From Clostridiales bacterium (GTDB lineage Bacteria > Bacillota > Clostridia > Clostridiales > Oxobacteraceae): a DNA stretch of 64,000 nucleotides. The position numbers were made by a program, and so were the translations under genes. Shown here in pieces: positions 1 through 8,617 of the stretch (position 1 is the first letter of the stretch; the number at the start of each line of letters is the position of its first letter). The notes under the pieces were generated by a model, which worked only from the letters and a program-made list of their open reading frames with translations, had not been told where the DNA came from and did not search any database. The stretch covers positions 1 through 64,000 of the forward strand of contig JASEJN010000008.1 of NCBI GenBank assembly GCA_030016385.1. The letters run 5' to 3'.

Positions 1-24
1 CGGGCATTGCATATGCAATGCCCG
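1..24. terminator. Perfect 24-bp palindrome, probable terminator stem
   Basis: Bases 1-12 are the exact reverse complement of bases 13-24 (half-site CGGGCATTGCAT). It lies about 40 bases beyond the stop of the minus-strand VOC gene, where an intrinsic terminator is expected. Any T-tract for minus-strand transcription would fall before base 1 and cannot be seen. Confidence 0.5.
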
Positions 25-61
25 CAAACATTATGTAATGAAATACAAAAAGACTTAACTT

Positions 62-475
62 TTACAGATTTTTACTTTTTGCCTGTGGAGAATCCGGATC
101 CATTTGCATGAGCTCTATCCTGTTTCCGTCAGGATCTCTGATCCAGCTTTGATAGTTTAAATCCTTTCCCCTTACGGGTTCGGAGTCGATATGCACGCCC
201 TTTGATCTTATACTTTCAACAGTTTTATAAATATCGTCCACTTCCAGGCACATGTGCGAATAGCTCCTATCACCATTTGCCTTTTCTTTATCAGCTTTTG
301 CGTAGAATAATTCTATGAACTGATTTTCTGAAACTTTTAAATACTGTATGAATGGATTCCCCTTTTCGTCCCTTAAATCAAAAGCCTTTTTCAATCCCAG
401 TGCATTGCAGTAAAAATCCATCGATTTATCCATGTCTTTTACTTCAAATGCAAGATGTCCAATACCCTTTATCAT
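62..475 (-). CDS. VOC-superfamily (glyoxalase/bleomycin-resistance fold) protein
   Basis: This 137-residue protein has the length of a single-chain VOC protein made of two beta-alpha-beta-beta-beta modules. The first module opens with GIGHLAFEVKDMDKSMDFY and has the typical FYCNALGLK stretch. The second carries SYSHMCLEVDDI and ends with DPDGNRIELMQM, where the last Glu is a usual metal ligand; His at GIGH and at YSHM fit the other ligand positions. The family includes glyoxalase I, dioxygenases and epimerases, and the substrate cannot be read from the sequence. The gene stands alone, divergent from the cysteine-desulfurase-like gene at 695. The ATG at 475 follows a GGAGGT ribosome site. Confidence 0.85.
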   Translation of the reverse strand: MIKGIGHLAFEVKDMDKSMDFYCNALGLKKAFDLRDEKGNPFIQYLKVSENQFIELFYAKADKEKANGDRSYSHMCLEVDDIYKTVESIRSKGVHIDSEPVRGKDLNYQSWIRDPDGNRIELMQMDPDSPQAKSKNL

Positions 476-694
476 ATTTTAGACCTCCGATATAAATAAT
501 TTTCTTTAATTATAATTATACCACTTCTAACAGGCAGACTTCATCCTGAGATTGACGGTCGCTTCATATAAAAACGCTTCCCCGATTCTGGTTGCATCAG
601 ATAAGAAACATGTATCCAAAGTCGAATTGCTCTCGTGTAACAAGTTAAGGAGGTGATAAATAAAATAAATTATGACAAAAGTGAGGAGATTAAA

Positions 695-2014
695 ATGAAT
701 TATATCGAGAAGTTCAGAAACATTGTCGTTGGGATAGATACAATGGTGCCCATAGCAGGGGGCAGATTTACAAAGGCGATAAACTTTGATAATGCTGCCA
801 CAACGCCGCCTTTCACCACTGTACTCCATGAAATCATAAATTTTGCGCCATGGTATTCTTCGGTACACAGGGGAACAGGGTTTAAGTCAATGGTATCTTC
901 GGACGAATTTGAAAGGGCAAGGTCCGTTGTCCTCAAGTTTGTGAATGCCGACTCCGATAGTGATACGGTTATTTTTGTAAAGAATACCACAGAAGCACTT
1001 AACAAATTATCATATAGATTGTGTCAGGACGATAGAGAATGCGTGATATTATCAACCGATATGGAACATCATTCCAATGATTTGCCGTGGAGGGGCAAGT
1101 TCAAGGTAGATTATATAAATACGGATAGTTTCGGAATGCTGGATATGAATGATCTTGAGAGAAAGCTGAAAAAATACGGGGGCAGAGTAAAGCTGGTTAC
1201 GGTTGCAGGTGCTTCAAACGTTACAGGTTATATAAATCCAATATATAAAATCGCATCGATCGCCCATCACTACGATGCCCTTTTATGTGTAGATGGTGCG
1301 CAGCTGGTACCCCATGTCTCTGTAGATATGCATCCTCGTCATGCCGGTGAGGATATAGACTTTTTGGCTTTTTCAGCCCATAAAATGTATGCTCCTTTCG
1401 GCGCAGGGGTGCTTATAGGACCAAAGCATATCTTCCAAAAGGGGGAGCCTGATTATGTGGGAGGCGGAACTGTAAAAGTTGTGACCCACAACACTGTATT
1501 ATGGGATGATCCGCCTCACAATGAGGAGGCCGGTACGCCGAACTTAATGGGTATAGTAGCGCTTTGCGAAGCGATAAAGACTTTGAATATGATAGGCATG
1601 GACAGAATACACGAATATGAAACATCAATCACCCGTTACACACTTGAAAGGTTGAAAGTTATTCCAGGGGTAAAAGTGTACGGGGATATATCGGGCAGAT
1701 GCAAGAGGGTCGGGGTTATACCATTTAATATAGAAGGAATGCATCACAGCAAGGTTGCAGAAATACTCTCCCATGAAGCCGGAATAGCAGTCAGGGACGG
1801 CTGCTTTTGCGCCCAGCCATATGTTCAGAAACTTTTGAATACAAAAGATGAAGAAATACAAAAATATTTAAAGGATCCTGATATGTTAAGAGCAGGGATG
1901 GTGAGGATAAGTTTCGGCTTTTACAATAATGTCAGGGAAATAGATGTATTTTTGGATATGCTAAGAAAAATTGTATATAATATGGAATATTATTCAAAAA
2001 AATACAAAAGCTAA
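695..2014 (+). CDS. Class V aminotransferase, cysteine desulfurase/selenocysteine lyase-like
   Basis: This PLP enzyme of about 439 residues belongs to the SufS/IscS-like class V aminotransferases, which take sulfur from cysteine as an enzyme-bound persulfide. Visible hallmarks are FDNAATTPP near residue 31, NTTEALN near 97, the PLP-binding lysine in FSAHKMY (Lys230), and RDGCFCAQP (residues 367-375). Cys372 in the last motif matches the active cysteine of group II desulfurases (R-x-G-x-H-C-A-Q-P), with an extra Cys370 beside it. The ATG at 695 is preferred because GAGGAG at 683-688 precedes it; a GTG at 653 would overlap its own Shine-Dalgarno. The DsrE-like protein just downstream suggests a donor/acceptor sulfur-relay pair. 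No scaffold protein (SufU or IscU) is adjacent. Confidence 0.85.
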   Translation: MNYIEKFRNIVVGIDTMVPIAGGRFTKAINFDNAATTPPFTTVLHEIINFAPWYSSVHRGTGFKSMVSSDEFERARSVVLKFVNADSDSDTVIFVKNTTEALNKLSYRLCQDDRECVILSTDMEHHSNDLPWRGKFKVDYINTDSFGMLDMNDLERKLKKYGGRVKLVTVAGASNVTGYINPIYKIASIAHHYDALLCVDGAQLVPHVSVDMHPRHAGEDIDFLAFSAHKMYAPFGAGVLIGPKHIFQKGEPDYVGGGTVKVVTHNTVLWDDPPHNEEAGTPNLMGIVALCEAIKTLNMIGMDRIHEYETSITRYTLERLKVIPGVKVYGDISGRCKRVGVIPFNIEGMHHSKVAEILSHEAGIAVRDGCFCAQPYVQKLLNTKDEEIQKYLKDPDMLRAGMVRISFGFYNNVREIDVFLDMLRKIVYNMEYYSKKYKS

Positions 2015-2080
2015 AAACAGTATTGAAATTTTACTATATGCATGAGTATTAAAATTATAGTATAATGGAGGATAGAAATT

Positions 2081-2557
2081 ATGGATAAAAAGTTAAATCT
2101 GCTGATATTCAGCGGGGAATACGATAAAGCTCTTGCAGCGTTTATACTGGCGAATAATGCGGCCGAGCTTGGTGCCAAGGTAACCATGTTTTTCACATTC
2201 TGGGGGCTTCTTTTAATGAGGGATCCTGATAAAATGACGCTTAAGGATAAAACAGCTTATGAAAAAATCCTTGAAATTACAGTTCCCAAGGGGCTTGAAG
2301 GACTGCCCCTATCCAATATGAATATTGCAGGTTTGGGCAAAAAGATGCTTCTTGGGATGATGAAGGATTCAAAATCTCCTACGCTTAAGGAATTTGTATC
2401 AAACGCTAGAGATAAGGGAATAAGATTTTGCGGTTGCCAATTATCTATCGAAGTCATGGGCTTTAAAAAGGAAGAGTTCATACCAGAGCTTGAAATAGTC
2501 GATGCAAAGGAGTACTTAAAGGATGCCATGGAGGCAGATATGCAGCTTTTTATATAA
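2081..2557 (+). CDS. DsrE/DsrF-like sulfur-relay family protein
   Basis: This 158-residue protein opens with a Rossmann-like strand (KLNLLIFSGEYDKALAA), then AAELGAKVTMFFTFWGLLLM, typical of the DsrE/DsrF/peroxiredoxin-like sulfur-carrier family. A CGC motif (Cys117 and Cys119, in FCGCQLS) near the end of the domain fits cysteines that carry persulfide in related proteins. It lies 66 bases after the cysteine-desulfurase-like gene on the same strand, behind an ATGGAGG ribosome site. I infer that it receives sulfur from that enzyme. The final acceptor is unknown. Confidence 0.8.
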   Translation: MDKKLNLLIFSGEYDKALAAFILANNAAELGAKVTMFFTFWGLLLMRDPDKMTLKDKTAYEKILEITVPKGLEGLPLSNMNIAGLGKKMLLGMMKDSKSPTLKEFVSNARDKGIRFCGCQLSIEVMGFKKEEFIPELEIVDAKEYLKDAMEADMQLFI

Positions 2558-2579
2558 ATACTGCGGGGGTGTTGTTATT

Positions 2580-2669
2580 ATGAGCGTTGGAACGATACTT
2601 ATTCTGACGGGTTTTTTTATTATAATATTAGTAAATATAGTCAGCATGAAAAAGAATAAGAGGTATTGA
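2580..2669 (+). CDS. Small single-span membrane peptide, 29 residues
   Basis: An ATG at 2580 after a GGGGGTG ribosome site opens 29 codons ending with TGA at 2667. The product has a short polar start, a hydrophobic run (ILILTGFFIIILVNIV) long enough to cross the membrane once, and a basic tail (KKNKR). This is a typical bitopic small protein with its C-terminus inside. It sits between the DsrE-like gene and signal peptidase, in the same direction and with small gaps. No family is recognised, and it could be chance, but the ribosome site, hydrophobic core and positive tail support a real gene. Confidence 0.5.
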   Translation: MSVGTILILTGFFIIILVNIVSMKKNKRY

Positions 2670-2692
2670 CTTGTGTTTAGGGGGGTATCTGA

Positions 2693-3184
2693 TTGAAGGA
2701 AGTTAAAGAATGGATAAAGAGCTTTTTATTTGCGCTTGCCATCGTAATACCGATAAGCATATTTTGCAGGCCGACTGTGGTCAGGGGATCGTCCATGCAG
2801 CCTACCTTATATGATAGGAATATCGTTGTAACCCAGAAAAACATCGGGAGTTTAAAACATGGTGAAGTCGTTATTTTTGATGCAAGGCCCATCGATGATG
2901 AGCTATACATAAAGAGAGTCATAGGACTTCCGGGAGAAACAGTTGAAATAAAAGGCGGTTTTGTCTATGTCAATAATAAAAAGTTGGATGAGCCGTATCT
3001 TGAGAGCGACACAAGGACGGATCCGGATATGAAGGTAATCGTCCCCAAGGGGGAAGTCTTCGTGCTCGGGGATAACAGGTTGGTAAGCCAGGACAGCAGG
3101 GTGATAGGTACAATACCGATAAAAAAAATCAAAGGGCATGCATACTTCAGGGTTTTTCCATTTAATAAAATGGGAAAGTTTTAA
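2693..3184 (+). CDS. lepB: Signal peptidase I
   Basis: This membrane-bound serine protease (MEROPS S26) removes signal peptides from exported proteins. The 163-residue chain has one N-terminal transmembrane segment (about residues 10-25), the catalytic serine in GSSMQPT (Ser34), the general-base lysine in YIKRVIGLPGE (Lys74), and the conserved GDNR...SQDSR block (box E). This is the short, single-span Gram-positive (SipS-like) form. The start is a TTG at 2693 with GGGGGT just upstream. It runs in one direction with uppP, 32 bases away. Confidence 0.95.
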   Translation: MKEVKEWIKSFLFALAIVIPISIFCRPTVVRGSSMQPTLYDRNIVVTQKNIGSLKHGEVVIFDARPIDDELYIKRVIGLPGETVEIKGGFVYVNNKKLDEPYLESDTRTDPDMKVIVPKGEVFVLGDNRLVSQDSRVIGTIPIKKIKGHAYFRVFPFNKMGKF

Positions 3185-3216
3185 AGAAAAGTATTTTGAA
3201 CAATGGGGGAGAAAAT

Positions 3217-4020
3217 ATGTTGATATTAAAAGCGATAATAATGGGAATCGTAGAGGGCATTACGGAATTTATACCCGTATCTTCAACGGGACATCTCATA
3301 ATCACGGGAAGCATAATAAATTTTACAGGTGACTTTGCAAAGATGTTTGAGGTTGTGATACAGCTTGGCGCGATACTTGCAGTAATATACTATTATAGAA
3401 AAAAGATAGCAGGTTCATTAAAGAATTTGGCTCCCGGCAAATGGGGTTTTAGCATGTGGTCTAAAATTCTGATAGCTTTTATTCCCGCAGCCATAATAGG
3501 AATACTTGCCGATAAATACATACAAAAGTATCTGTTTTCACCTTTTACCGTTTCAATTGCGCTTATTGTCGGTGCCATAATGATGCTTTTAGTAGAAGCT
3601 GCGTTTTCAAATTATAAGACGAACACCATGGACGGCACGACAACCGGCCAGGCATTTACGATAGGCGTTGCCCAGTGTATGTCTTTGTTTCCGGGCATGT
3701 CGAGGTCGGCCTCGACTATAATGGGAGGAATGATGGCAGGCCTTTCAGTAAAGGCTGCCGCCGAATTTTCATTTTTCCTTGCCATGCCTACCATGATAGC
3801 GGCAACGGGTTACTCGCTCTTAAAGGGTTTTATGGCAGTTACCGCAATTGAATGGGCGGCACTTGCCGTCGGATTTATAGTATCTTTTATTGTGGCCTTG
3901 TTAGTAGTCGATATGTTTTTAACATATCTTTCAAGGCATCCTTTAAAACCCTTTGCGTATTACAGGCTGTTTGCAGGTGTACTGATGCTTGTTCTTGTAT
4001 TGTGCGGCATCGTAAAATAG
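3217..4020 (+). CDS. uppP: Undecaprenyl-diphosphatase UppP (BacA)
   Basis: This integral membrane phosphatase recycles undecaprenyl diphosphate, the lipid carrier for cell-wall synthesis, and confers bacitracin tolerance. Its 267 residues match the family length. The two signature blocks are present: EGITEFIPVSSTGHLII near the N-terminus and FPGMSRSASTIMGGMMAG in the middle, contributing the acidic and Ser/Arg catalytic residues. Several hydrophobic segments follow. The ATG at 3217 has GGGGGAG seven bases upstream. Its 3' end overlaps the convergent glycerate kinase gene by 61 bases. Confidence 0.96.
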   Translation: MLILKAIIMGIVEGITEFIPVSSTGHLIITGSIINFTGDFAKMFEVVIQLGAILAVIYYYRKKIAGSLKNLAPGKWGFSMWSKILIAFIPAAIIGILADKYIQKYLFSPFTVSIALIVGAIMMLLVEAAFSNYKTNTMDGTTTGQAFTIGVAQCMSLFPGMSRSASTIMGGMMAGLSVKAAAEFSFFLAMPTMIAATGYSLLKGFMAVTAIEWAALAVGFIVSFIVALLVVDMFLTYLSRHPLKPFAYYRLFAGVLMLVLVLCGIVK

Positions 4021-5150
4021 GAGCCTATCTTTATAACTCTCATAATCCTCTCCGCTGTTTGCTGAAGATAGGAGCTTCCATTTTTAATTGCTTCGTCAAG
4101 GGTCATAGGTTTATCTACAATTGAAAATATGCTGTCGAATCCCTTGTCATAGAGCGTGCGGGCATCCTTACCTATACCGCCTGCTATGGCTATGACGGGG
4201 ATATTTTTTTCTTTAGCCGTTTTTGCAACACCATAGGGAGTTTTACCAAATGCAGTCTGGAAGTCTATCATTCCCTCTCCTGTTATTACAAGGTCAGCTC
4301 CTTTTATTTTTTCTCTTAGATTCGTCGTCTCTATTACAATATCGATTCCATTTTTTAATTTTGCATTCAGGAAGACTAGAAGACCTGCGCCGAGCCCTCC
4401 TGCAGCGCCGGAACCGGGTACATTTTTTATATCCTGTTTTAAGTCTTTCTTTATTATATCGGCATAATTTGAAAGGTTGCTGTCCAGGACTTTCACCATA
4501 TGGTCATCAGCTCCTTTTTGAGGACCAAATACGTATGATGCGCCATCCGGTCCGCACAATGGATTGTTGACATCACATGCTGCTACAAAATTGCATTCCC
4601 TTAATCTTTTATCCATACCGCTTGTATCTATCTTTTCAAGTCTGCCCAAGGCCCCGCCCCCAAGACATATATCTTTCCCGTCTTTATCTTCAAACTTTGC
4701 ACCAAGTGCTTTAGCCATGCCTTCGCCGCCATCGTTTGTTGCGCTGCCGCCGATGCCTATAATGAAGTTTCTGCATCCTCTGTTTATAGCATGCATTATA
4801 AGCTCCCCCGTTCCATATGTAGTTGTCTTTAGCGGGTTCCTTTTATCTTCCGGTACCAGAGGAAGGCCTGATGCAGCCGCCATTTCGATTACGGCTGTTT
4901 TCCCATCGCCAAGTATGCCGTAAAAGGCCTCCACATCATTGAAAAGCGGGCCCTTTACATTTGCTTTTATGATTTTTCCACCCGTGGCATCTGCCAGCGA
5001 TTGTACGGTGCCTTCACCGCCATCAGCCATTGGTATCTTTGTTATTTCTGCGTCGGGGAAAACCTTTCTTATCCCTATTTCTATGTTGTCCCCAACCTCT
5101 TTGGCAGTTAAACTTCCCTTGTATGAATCCGGAGCTACTACAATTTTCAT
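3960..5150 (-). CDS. Glycerate 2-kinase (GlxK/GarK family)
   Basis: This enzyme phosphorylates glycerate to feed glycolysis. The 396-residue protein begins KIVVAPDSYKGSL and has PMADGGEGT near residue 40, IGIGGSATNDGGEGM near residue 127, and ITGEGMIDFQTAFGKTP in the C-terminal part, all typical of the type I glycerate kinase fold. The ATG at 5150 follows GGGGG on the minus strand; an upstream start would be poorer. Homology appears to end around RIMRVIKIG; the last 20 or so residues are encoded antisense to the end of uppP and look like readthrough into the neighbour after loss of an earlier stop. Confidence 0.92.
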   Translation of the reverse strand: MKIVVAPDSYKGSLTAKEVGDNIEIGIRKVFPDAEITKIPMADGGEGTVQSLADATGGKIIKANVKGPLFNDVEAFYGILGDGKTAVIEMAAASGLPLVPEDKRNPLKTTTYGTGELIMHAINRGCRNFIIGIGGSATNDGGEGMAKALGAKFEDKDGKDICLGGGALGRLEKIDTSGMDKRLRECNFVAACDVNNPLCGPDGASYVFGPQKGADDHMVKVLDSNLSNYADIIKKDLKQDIKNVPGSGAAGGLGAGLLVFLNAKLKNGIDIVIETTNLREKIKGADLVITGEGMIDFQTAFGKTPYGVAKTAKEKNIPVIAIAGGIGKDARTLYDKGFDSIFSIVDKPMTLDEAIKNGSSYLQQTAERIMRVIKIGSYFTMPHNTRTSISTPANSL

Positions 5151-5488
5151 ATGAAAACCCCCAATCAAATTTAATACCTATATAAAATATAATCTGTATT
5201 TATAATGATGTAAATGCCAAAATATATAAAAAATAATAAGAACTTTTAGGCTTATGATATAACCGCAAGATAGCCACTGAAATGATATTATTAAAATATA
5301 AAATATGCGCATGAACGTTTTCGGTGCAATTGAAGGCAAATATACTTTCAATTCGTAATTTGAAATCAGGCATAAATAGGATAAGCTCAAATTACAAATC
5401 GAAAGAATCGAAGATAAATGTATCAAAAGCTGTGAAAAAGGTAGTAAAATAGTATTAGAATTTCAGAAGGGGGAAGGGGTTAATATAT
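5151..5488. other. Intergenic region with one copy of the palindromic repeat
   Basis: This 338-base AT-rich stretch lies between divergent glycerate kinase and xylulokinase, so it should hold both promoters, but no strong sigma-A pair stands out. It contains a palindromic repeat copy around 5346-5402. A GAAGGGGGAAGG ribosome site precedes the xylB start at 5489. I see no other gene. Confidence 0.6.
5346..5402 (+). repeat. Palindromic dispersed repeat, copy A
   Basis: The core begins TTTCAATTCGTAATTTGAAA and continues through CAGGCATAAATAGGA. GTAATTTGA at 5355-5363 and TCAAATTAC at 5387-5395 form a perfect 9-base inverted repeat. Both ends match the copy at 21525-21621, but the inner 14-bp stem of that copy is missing here. 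Confidence 0.65.
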
Positions 5489-7030
5489 ATGGAGTACTTA
5501 ATAGGTATAGATATAGGCACATCAGGAACTAAAACGGTCATATTCAATAGACTTGGAGAAACAATAGCATCGCATACTGTTGAATATGAGCTTTTTCAGC
5601 CCGAAATAGGCTGGGCTGAGCAGCGTCCTGAGGATTGGTGGAATGCCGTATGTAAAACCATAAAGGCAAGCATTGAAAAAGCAAAAATTTCTCCGGAGGA
5701 TATCAAGGGCATCGGACTTTCAGGGCAGATGCATGGTTTGGTATTACTGGACAGGAATAACAATGTTATAAGGCCGGCACTTTTATGGTGTGATTTAAGA
5801 ACCGCAAAAGAGTGTGATGAAATAATGGACGGGGTGGGCCGCAGCAGGATTCTTGATATAACAGGCAACCCCGTGTTGCCGGCATTTACAGCTCCCAAAA
5901 TACAATGGGTGAAAAACCATGAAAAGGAGAATTTCAATAAAATAAATAAGGTGCTTCTTCCGAAAGACTACATAAAATTCATGCTAACAGGTGAGTATTG
6001 CTCCGAATATTCTGATGCGAGCGGAACATCCATGCTTGATATCAAAAAAAGGGAATGGAGCTTGGAAATACTGGATTTCTTGGGCCTCAGAATAAATCAA
6101 CTTCCAAGCCTTAAAGAATCGTGCGAGGTTATGGGATATGTAAATAAGCGTTCATCCGAACTTACAGGGCTTAAAGAGGGTACGCCCGTTGTAGGCGGAG
6201 CAGGGGATCAGGCGGCAGGAGCCATCGGAAATGGAATAGTAAAAAAAGGCATGATTTCCGCAACAGTCGGGACATCGGGGGTCGTTTTTGCATATACGGA
6301 TAAAGTTACAATAGACAGAGAAGGCAGAGTGCAGACATTTTGCCATGCAATTCCAAATACTTGGCATGTGATGGGAGTTACAAATGGCGCCGGTCTCTCT
6401 TTCAGGTGGCTCAGGGATAATCTCTGTGATATTGAAAAATCGATGTCTTTGAAAATGGGCAGGGATCCTTATGAATTTATGACAGCGGAGGCGGAAAAGG
6501 TTCCGGCAGGGTGTATGGGCCTTATTTATCTTCCATATATTATGGGGGAGAGAACGCCTCACTTGAATACAAAAGCAAAGGGAGTCTTGTTCGGCCTGTC
6601 TGCCATACATACCAAGAATCACATTATAAGAGCCTTTATGGAGGGAGTATCATACAGCCTCAAGGATTGCCTGTCGGTTATTAATTCCATGGGAATAGAT
6701 GCCGCGAATATAAGGCTGTCCGGCGGAGGGGCCAGAAGCGAACTCTGGAAGCAAATATTAAGCGATATATTCGCATCAAGAGTATCGACAGTGAATTCAA
6801 AGGAAGGTCCCGCTCTCGGCGTTGCCATACTTGCGGCAGTTGGGACAGGGATCTACAAAAGCATCCAGGAAGCATGCGATGCATGCATAAAGGAAGTATC
6901 GGTAAAGATGCCTATCATGGAAAATGTCAACATATATAAAGACTTTTATGGTGTGTACAAAAATTTATATGTATCTTTAAAGGAACAATACGATATAACG
7001 GATGCGATAATTAGAAAATATGGCAAATGA
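5489..7030 (+). CDS. xylB: Xylulokinase (FGGY family)
   Basis: This sugar kinase phosphorylates D-xylulose with ATP, feeding the pentose phosphate pathway. The 513-residue length fits XylB. It shows the N-terminal phosphate loop DIGTSGTKT (residues 8-16), the substrate-region motif GQMHG (79-83), LLWCDLRT near 98, and VGGAGDQAAGAIG with the likely catalytic base Asp240. The C-terminal adenine-binding block LSGGGARSELWKQILSD is intact. No xylose isomerase is adjacent. Because a fucose locus lies nearby, another ketose such as fuculose cannot be excluded, but the motifs favour xylulose. Confidence 0.9.
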   Translation: MEYLIGIDIGTSGTKTVIFNRLGETIASHTVEYELFQPEIGWAEQRPEDWWNAVCKTIKASIEKAKISPEDIKGIGLSGQMHGLVLLDRNNNVIRPALLWCDLRTAKECDEIMDGVGRSRILDITGNPVLPAFTAPKIQWVKNHEKENFNKINKVLLPKDYIKFMLTGEYCSEYSDASGTSMLDIKKREWSLEILDFLGLRINQLPSLKESCEVMGYVNKRSSELTGLKEGTPVVGGAGDQAAGAIGNGIVKKGMISATVGTSGVVFAYTDKVTIDREGRVQTFCHAIPNTWHVMGVTNGAGLSFRWLRDNLCDIEKSMSLKMGRDPYEFMTAEAEKVPAGCMGLIYLPYIMGERTPHLNTKAKGVLFGLSAIHTKNHIIRAFMEGVSYSLKDCLSVINSMGIDAANIRLSGGGARSELWKQILSDIFASRVSTVNSKEGPALGVAILAAVGTGIYKSIQEACDACIKEVSVKMPIMENVNIYKDFYGVYKNLYVSLKEQYDITDAIIRKYGK

Positions 7031-7037
7031 CAAAAAC

Positions 7038-7066
7038 AAGCGGCCCCTAATCTAAAGGGGCCGCTT
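7038..7066. terminator. GC-rich hairpin between convergent genes
   Basis: An 11-bp perfect stem, AAGCGGCCCCT (7038-7048) with AGGGGCCGCTT (7056-7066), has a 7-base loop. It lies between the ends of xylB and the convergent fucosidase gene, where a shared terminator is expected. There is no T-tract on either side, so its efficiency is uncertain. Confidence 0.6.
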
Positions 7067-7082
7067 GAATCAGAATAGAAGG

Positions 7083-8378
7083 CTATAGATCTAAATCGAG
7101 TTCAATGACCGTATCATTTTCATCAGGCAGTTTTTGGCTTCCAAGTTCAATAAAAAGATCGTCCGGGTAGTTGCCGGTATTCCACGGCTTTAATAGTTTT
7201 ACTTCAGAACCGTCTGACAGCAGCCGTGCTTTTGCAACCTTACCGTTTAAGCCCTTAAAATTGATGGGCCCTATGCCTCTATCGTAAATATGCGCATAGA
7301 GTTTTTTGCCGTTTTGGGTGTAACGTCCCCATTCAGGTTTAGCATATTGGGATTTTCCGCAGCCATAAACGCTCTTGCTGTTTTGTTTCATCCATTTGCC
7401 GACTTCGGACAGTACCTTAAGAGATTCCTCGGGTATTTCGCCTTTTGAATTAGGTCCGACATTTAGAAGCATGTTGCCGCCTTTACTTACACATTCGACA
7501 ATGGCCCTTATAATTTGTTTTGGAGACTTGAAATCCTTATCTTTTGAGCAGTATCCCCAGTTGTTGTTTAATGTGATGCAGGCTTCCCATGGAAGGGGCA
7601 AACCGTCTTCATTCAGTACCCCTTCAGGAGGTATTATCTGTTCGGGACATTCAAAATCTCCTGCATATATTTCGGGATTTCTTGATCTTAGATTTCCTCC
7701 AAGCCTGTTATCGATTATAATATCGCTTTGAAGCGAACGGACCATTTTAACAAGTTTTGATGCTTCCCATTTTTCACCCCTGTTATCATCATAGGAAAAA
7801 TCAAACCATATGATATCTATCTTGCCATAATTTGATAATAACTCTTTGACTTGCCCGTGAAGATATTCTATATATCTTGAGAAATCATGCTTTTTATTTT
7901 TAAAATTCTCATTGCCTCTCATTGGATGATGGCTGTCTGAATATGCGGGGTAATCTTCATGATGCCAGTCCAGAAGCGAGTAATAAAGTCCTACTTTGAG
8001 GCCTTCCGCATGGAAAGCATCGACATATTCCCTGACGAGATCCCTTCCTGCAGGCGTATTTGTAGCTTTATAGTCTGTAAGCTTGCTGTCGAACAGGCAA
8101 AAGCCATCATGATGTTTGGCAGTCAGCACCGCATATTTCATTCCGGCATTCCTGGCGGCCCTTGCCCATTCTCTGGGGTTGTAGTTTACAGGGTTGAATT
8201 CTTTAAAGAAAGGCTCATAATCTTCAATGCTCATCCTTTCTTTTGATCTTACCCATTCACCCCTTGCGGGAATCGAATAGAGCCCCCAGTGTATGAACAT
8301 CCCAAATCTTGCGTCGGTGAACCATTTTGTTCTTTTCTGCCTTTCAAGGTAGCAATCTGTAAGAATATTATCTCCCAT
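7083..8378 (-). CDS. Alpha-L-fucosidase, GH29
   Basis: This retaining exo-glycosidase releases L-fucose from oligosaccharides. The 431-residue chain opens with the family block WFTDARFGMFIHWGLYS (His30), followed by LTAKHHDGFCLFDS (residues 85-98), LKVGLYYSLLDWH, and IDIIWFDFSYDD, where Asp193 is the probable nucleophile. A C-terminal beta domain follows. No signal peptide is visible, so it probably acts inside the cell on imported oligosaccharides. The ATG follows GGAGGT at a 7-base gap. It is divergent from an AraC regulator at 8618, which may control it. Confidence 0.93.
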   Translation of the reverse strand: MGDNILTDCYLERQKRTKWFTDARFGMFIHWGLYSIPARGEWVRSKERMSIEDYEPFFKEFNPVNYNPREWARAARNAGMKYAVLTAKHHDGFCLFDSKLTDYKATNTPAGRDLVREYVDAFHAEGLKVGLYYSLLDWHHEDYPAYSDSHHPMRGNENFKNKKHDFSRYIEYLHGQVKELLSNYGKIDIIWFDFSYDDNRGEKWEASKLVKMVRSLQSDIIIDNRLGGNLRSRNPEIYAGDFECPEQIIPPEGVLNEDGLPLPWEACITLNNNWGYCSKDKDFKSPKQIIRAIVECVSKGGNMLLNVGPNSKGEIPEESLKVLSEVGKWMKQNSKSVYGCGKSQYAKPEWGRYTQNGKKLYAHIYDRGIGPINFKGLNGKVAKARLLSDGSEVKLLKPWNTGNYPDDLFIELGSQKLPDENDTVIELDLDL

Positions 8379-8617
8379 TTATATTACCTCCATTTATTTG
8401 ATGGCAGGATACATTATAAGTTTATCTGAAAAATATTATGGAAAGAACCTTGCAGCTTAGCGATCGAAGTAACATTTTTCAAATAATATTGATATGTAAC
8501 CGGCCGCGAGCTATCAAAATAAATTATACTTATACTGTGATATAATGTGAATGTAGTTAATTAACAATAATCTGTATAAAATTAACCTGTTGTATTGATT
8601 GAAATCAGGGTGAAAAT

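Noticed and set aside
672-698. Eight-codon open frame (MTKVRRLK) overlapping the start of the desulfurase-like gene, after AAGGAGG at 646
   Set aside because: The ribosome site is about 19 bases away from its ATG, too far, so it is probably chance. AAGGAGG may only be a remnant.
5311-5324. cre-like site before xylB (TGAACGTTTTCG)
   Set aside because: It differs from the CcpA consensus at several key positions and is not symmetric.
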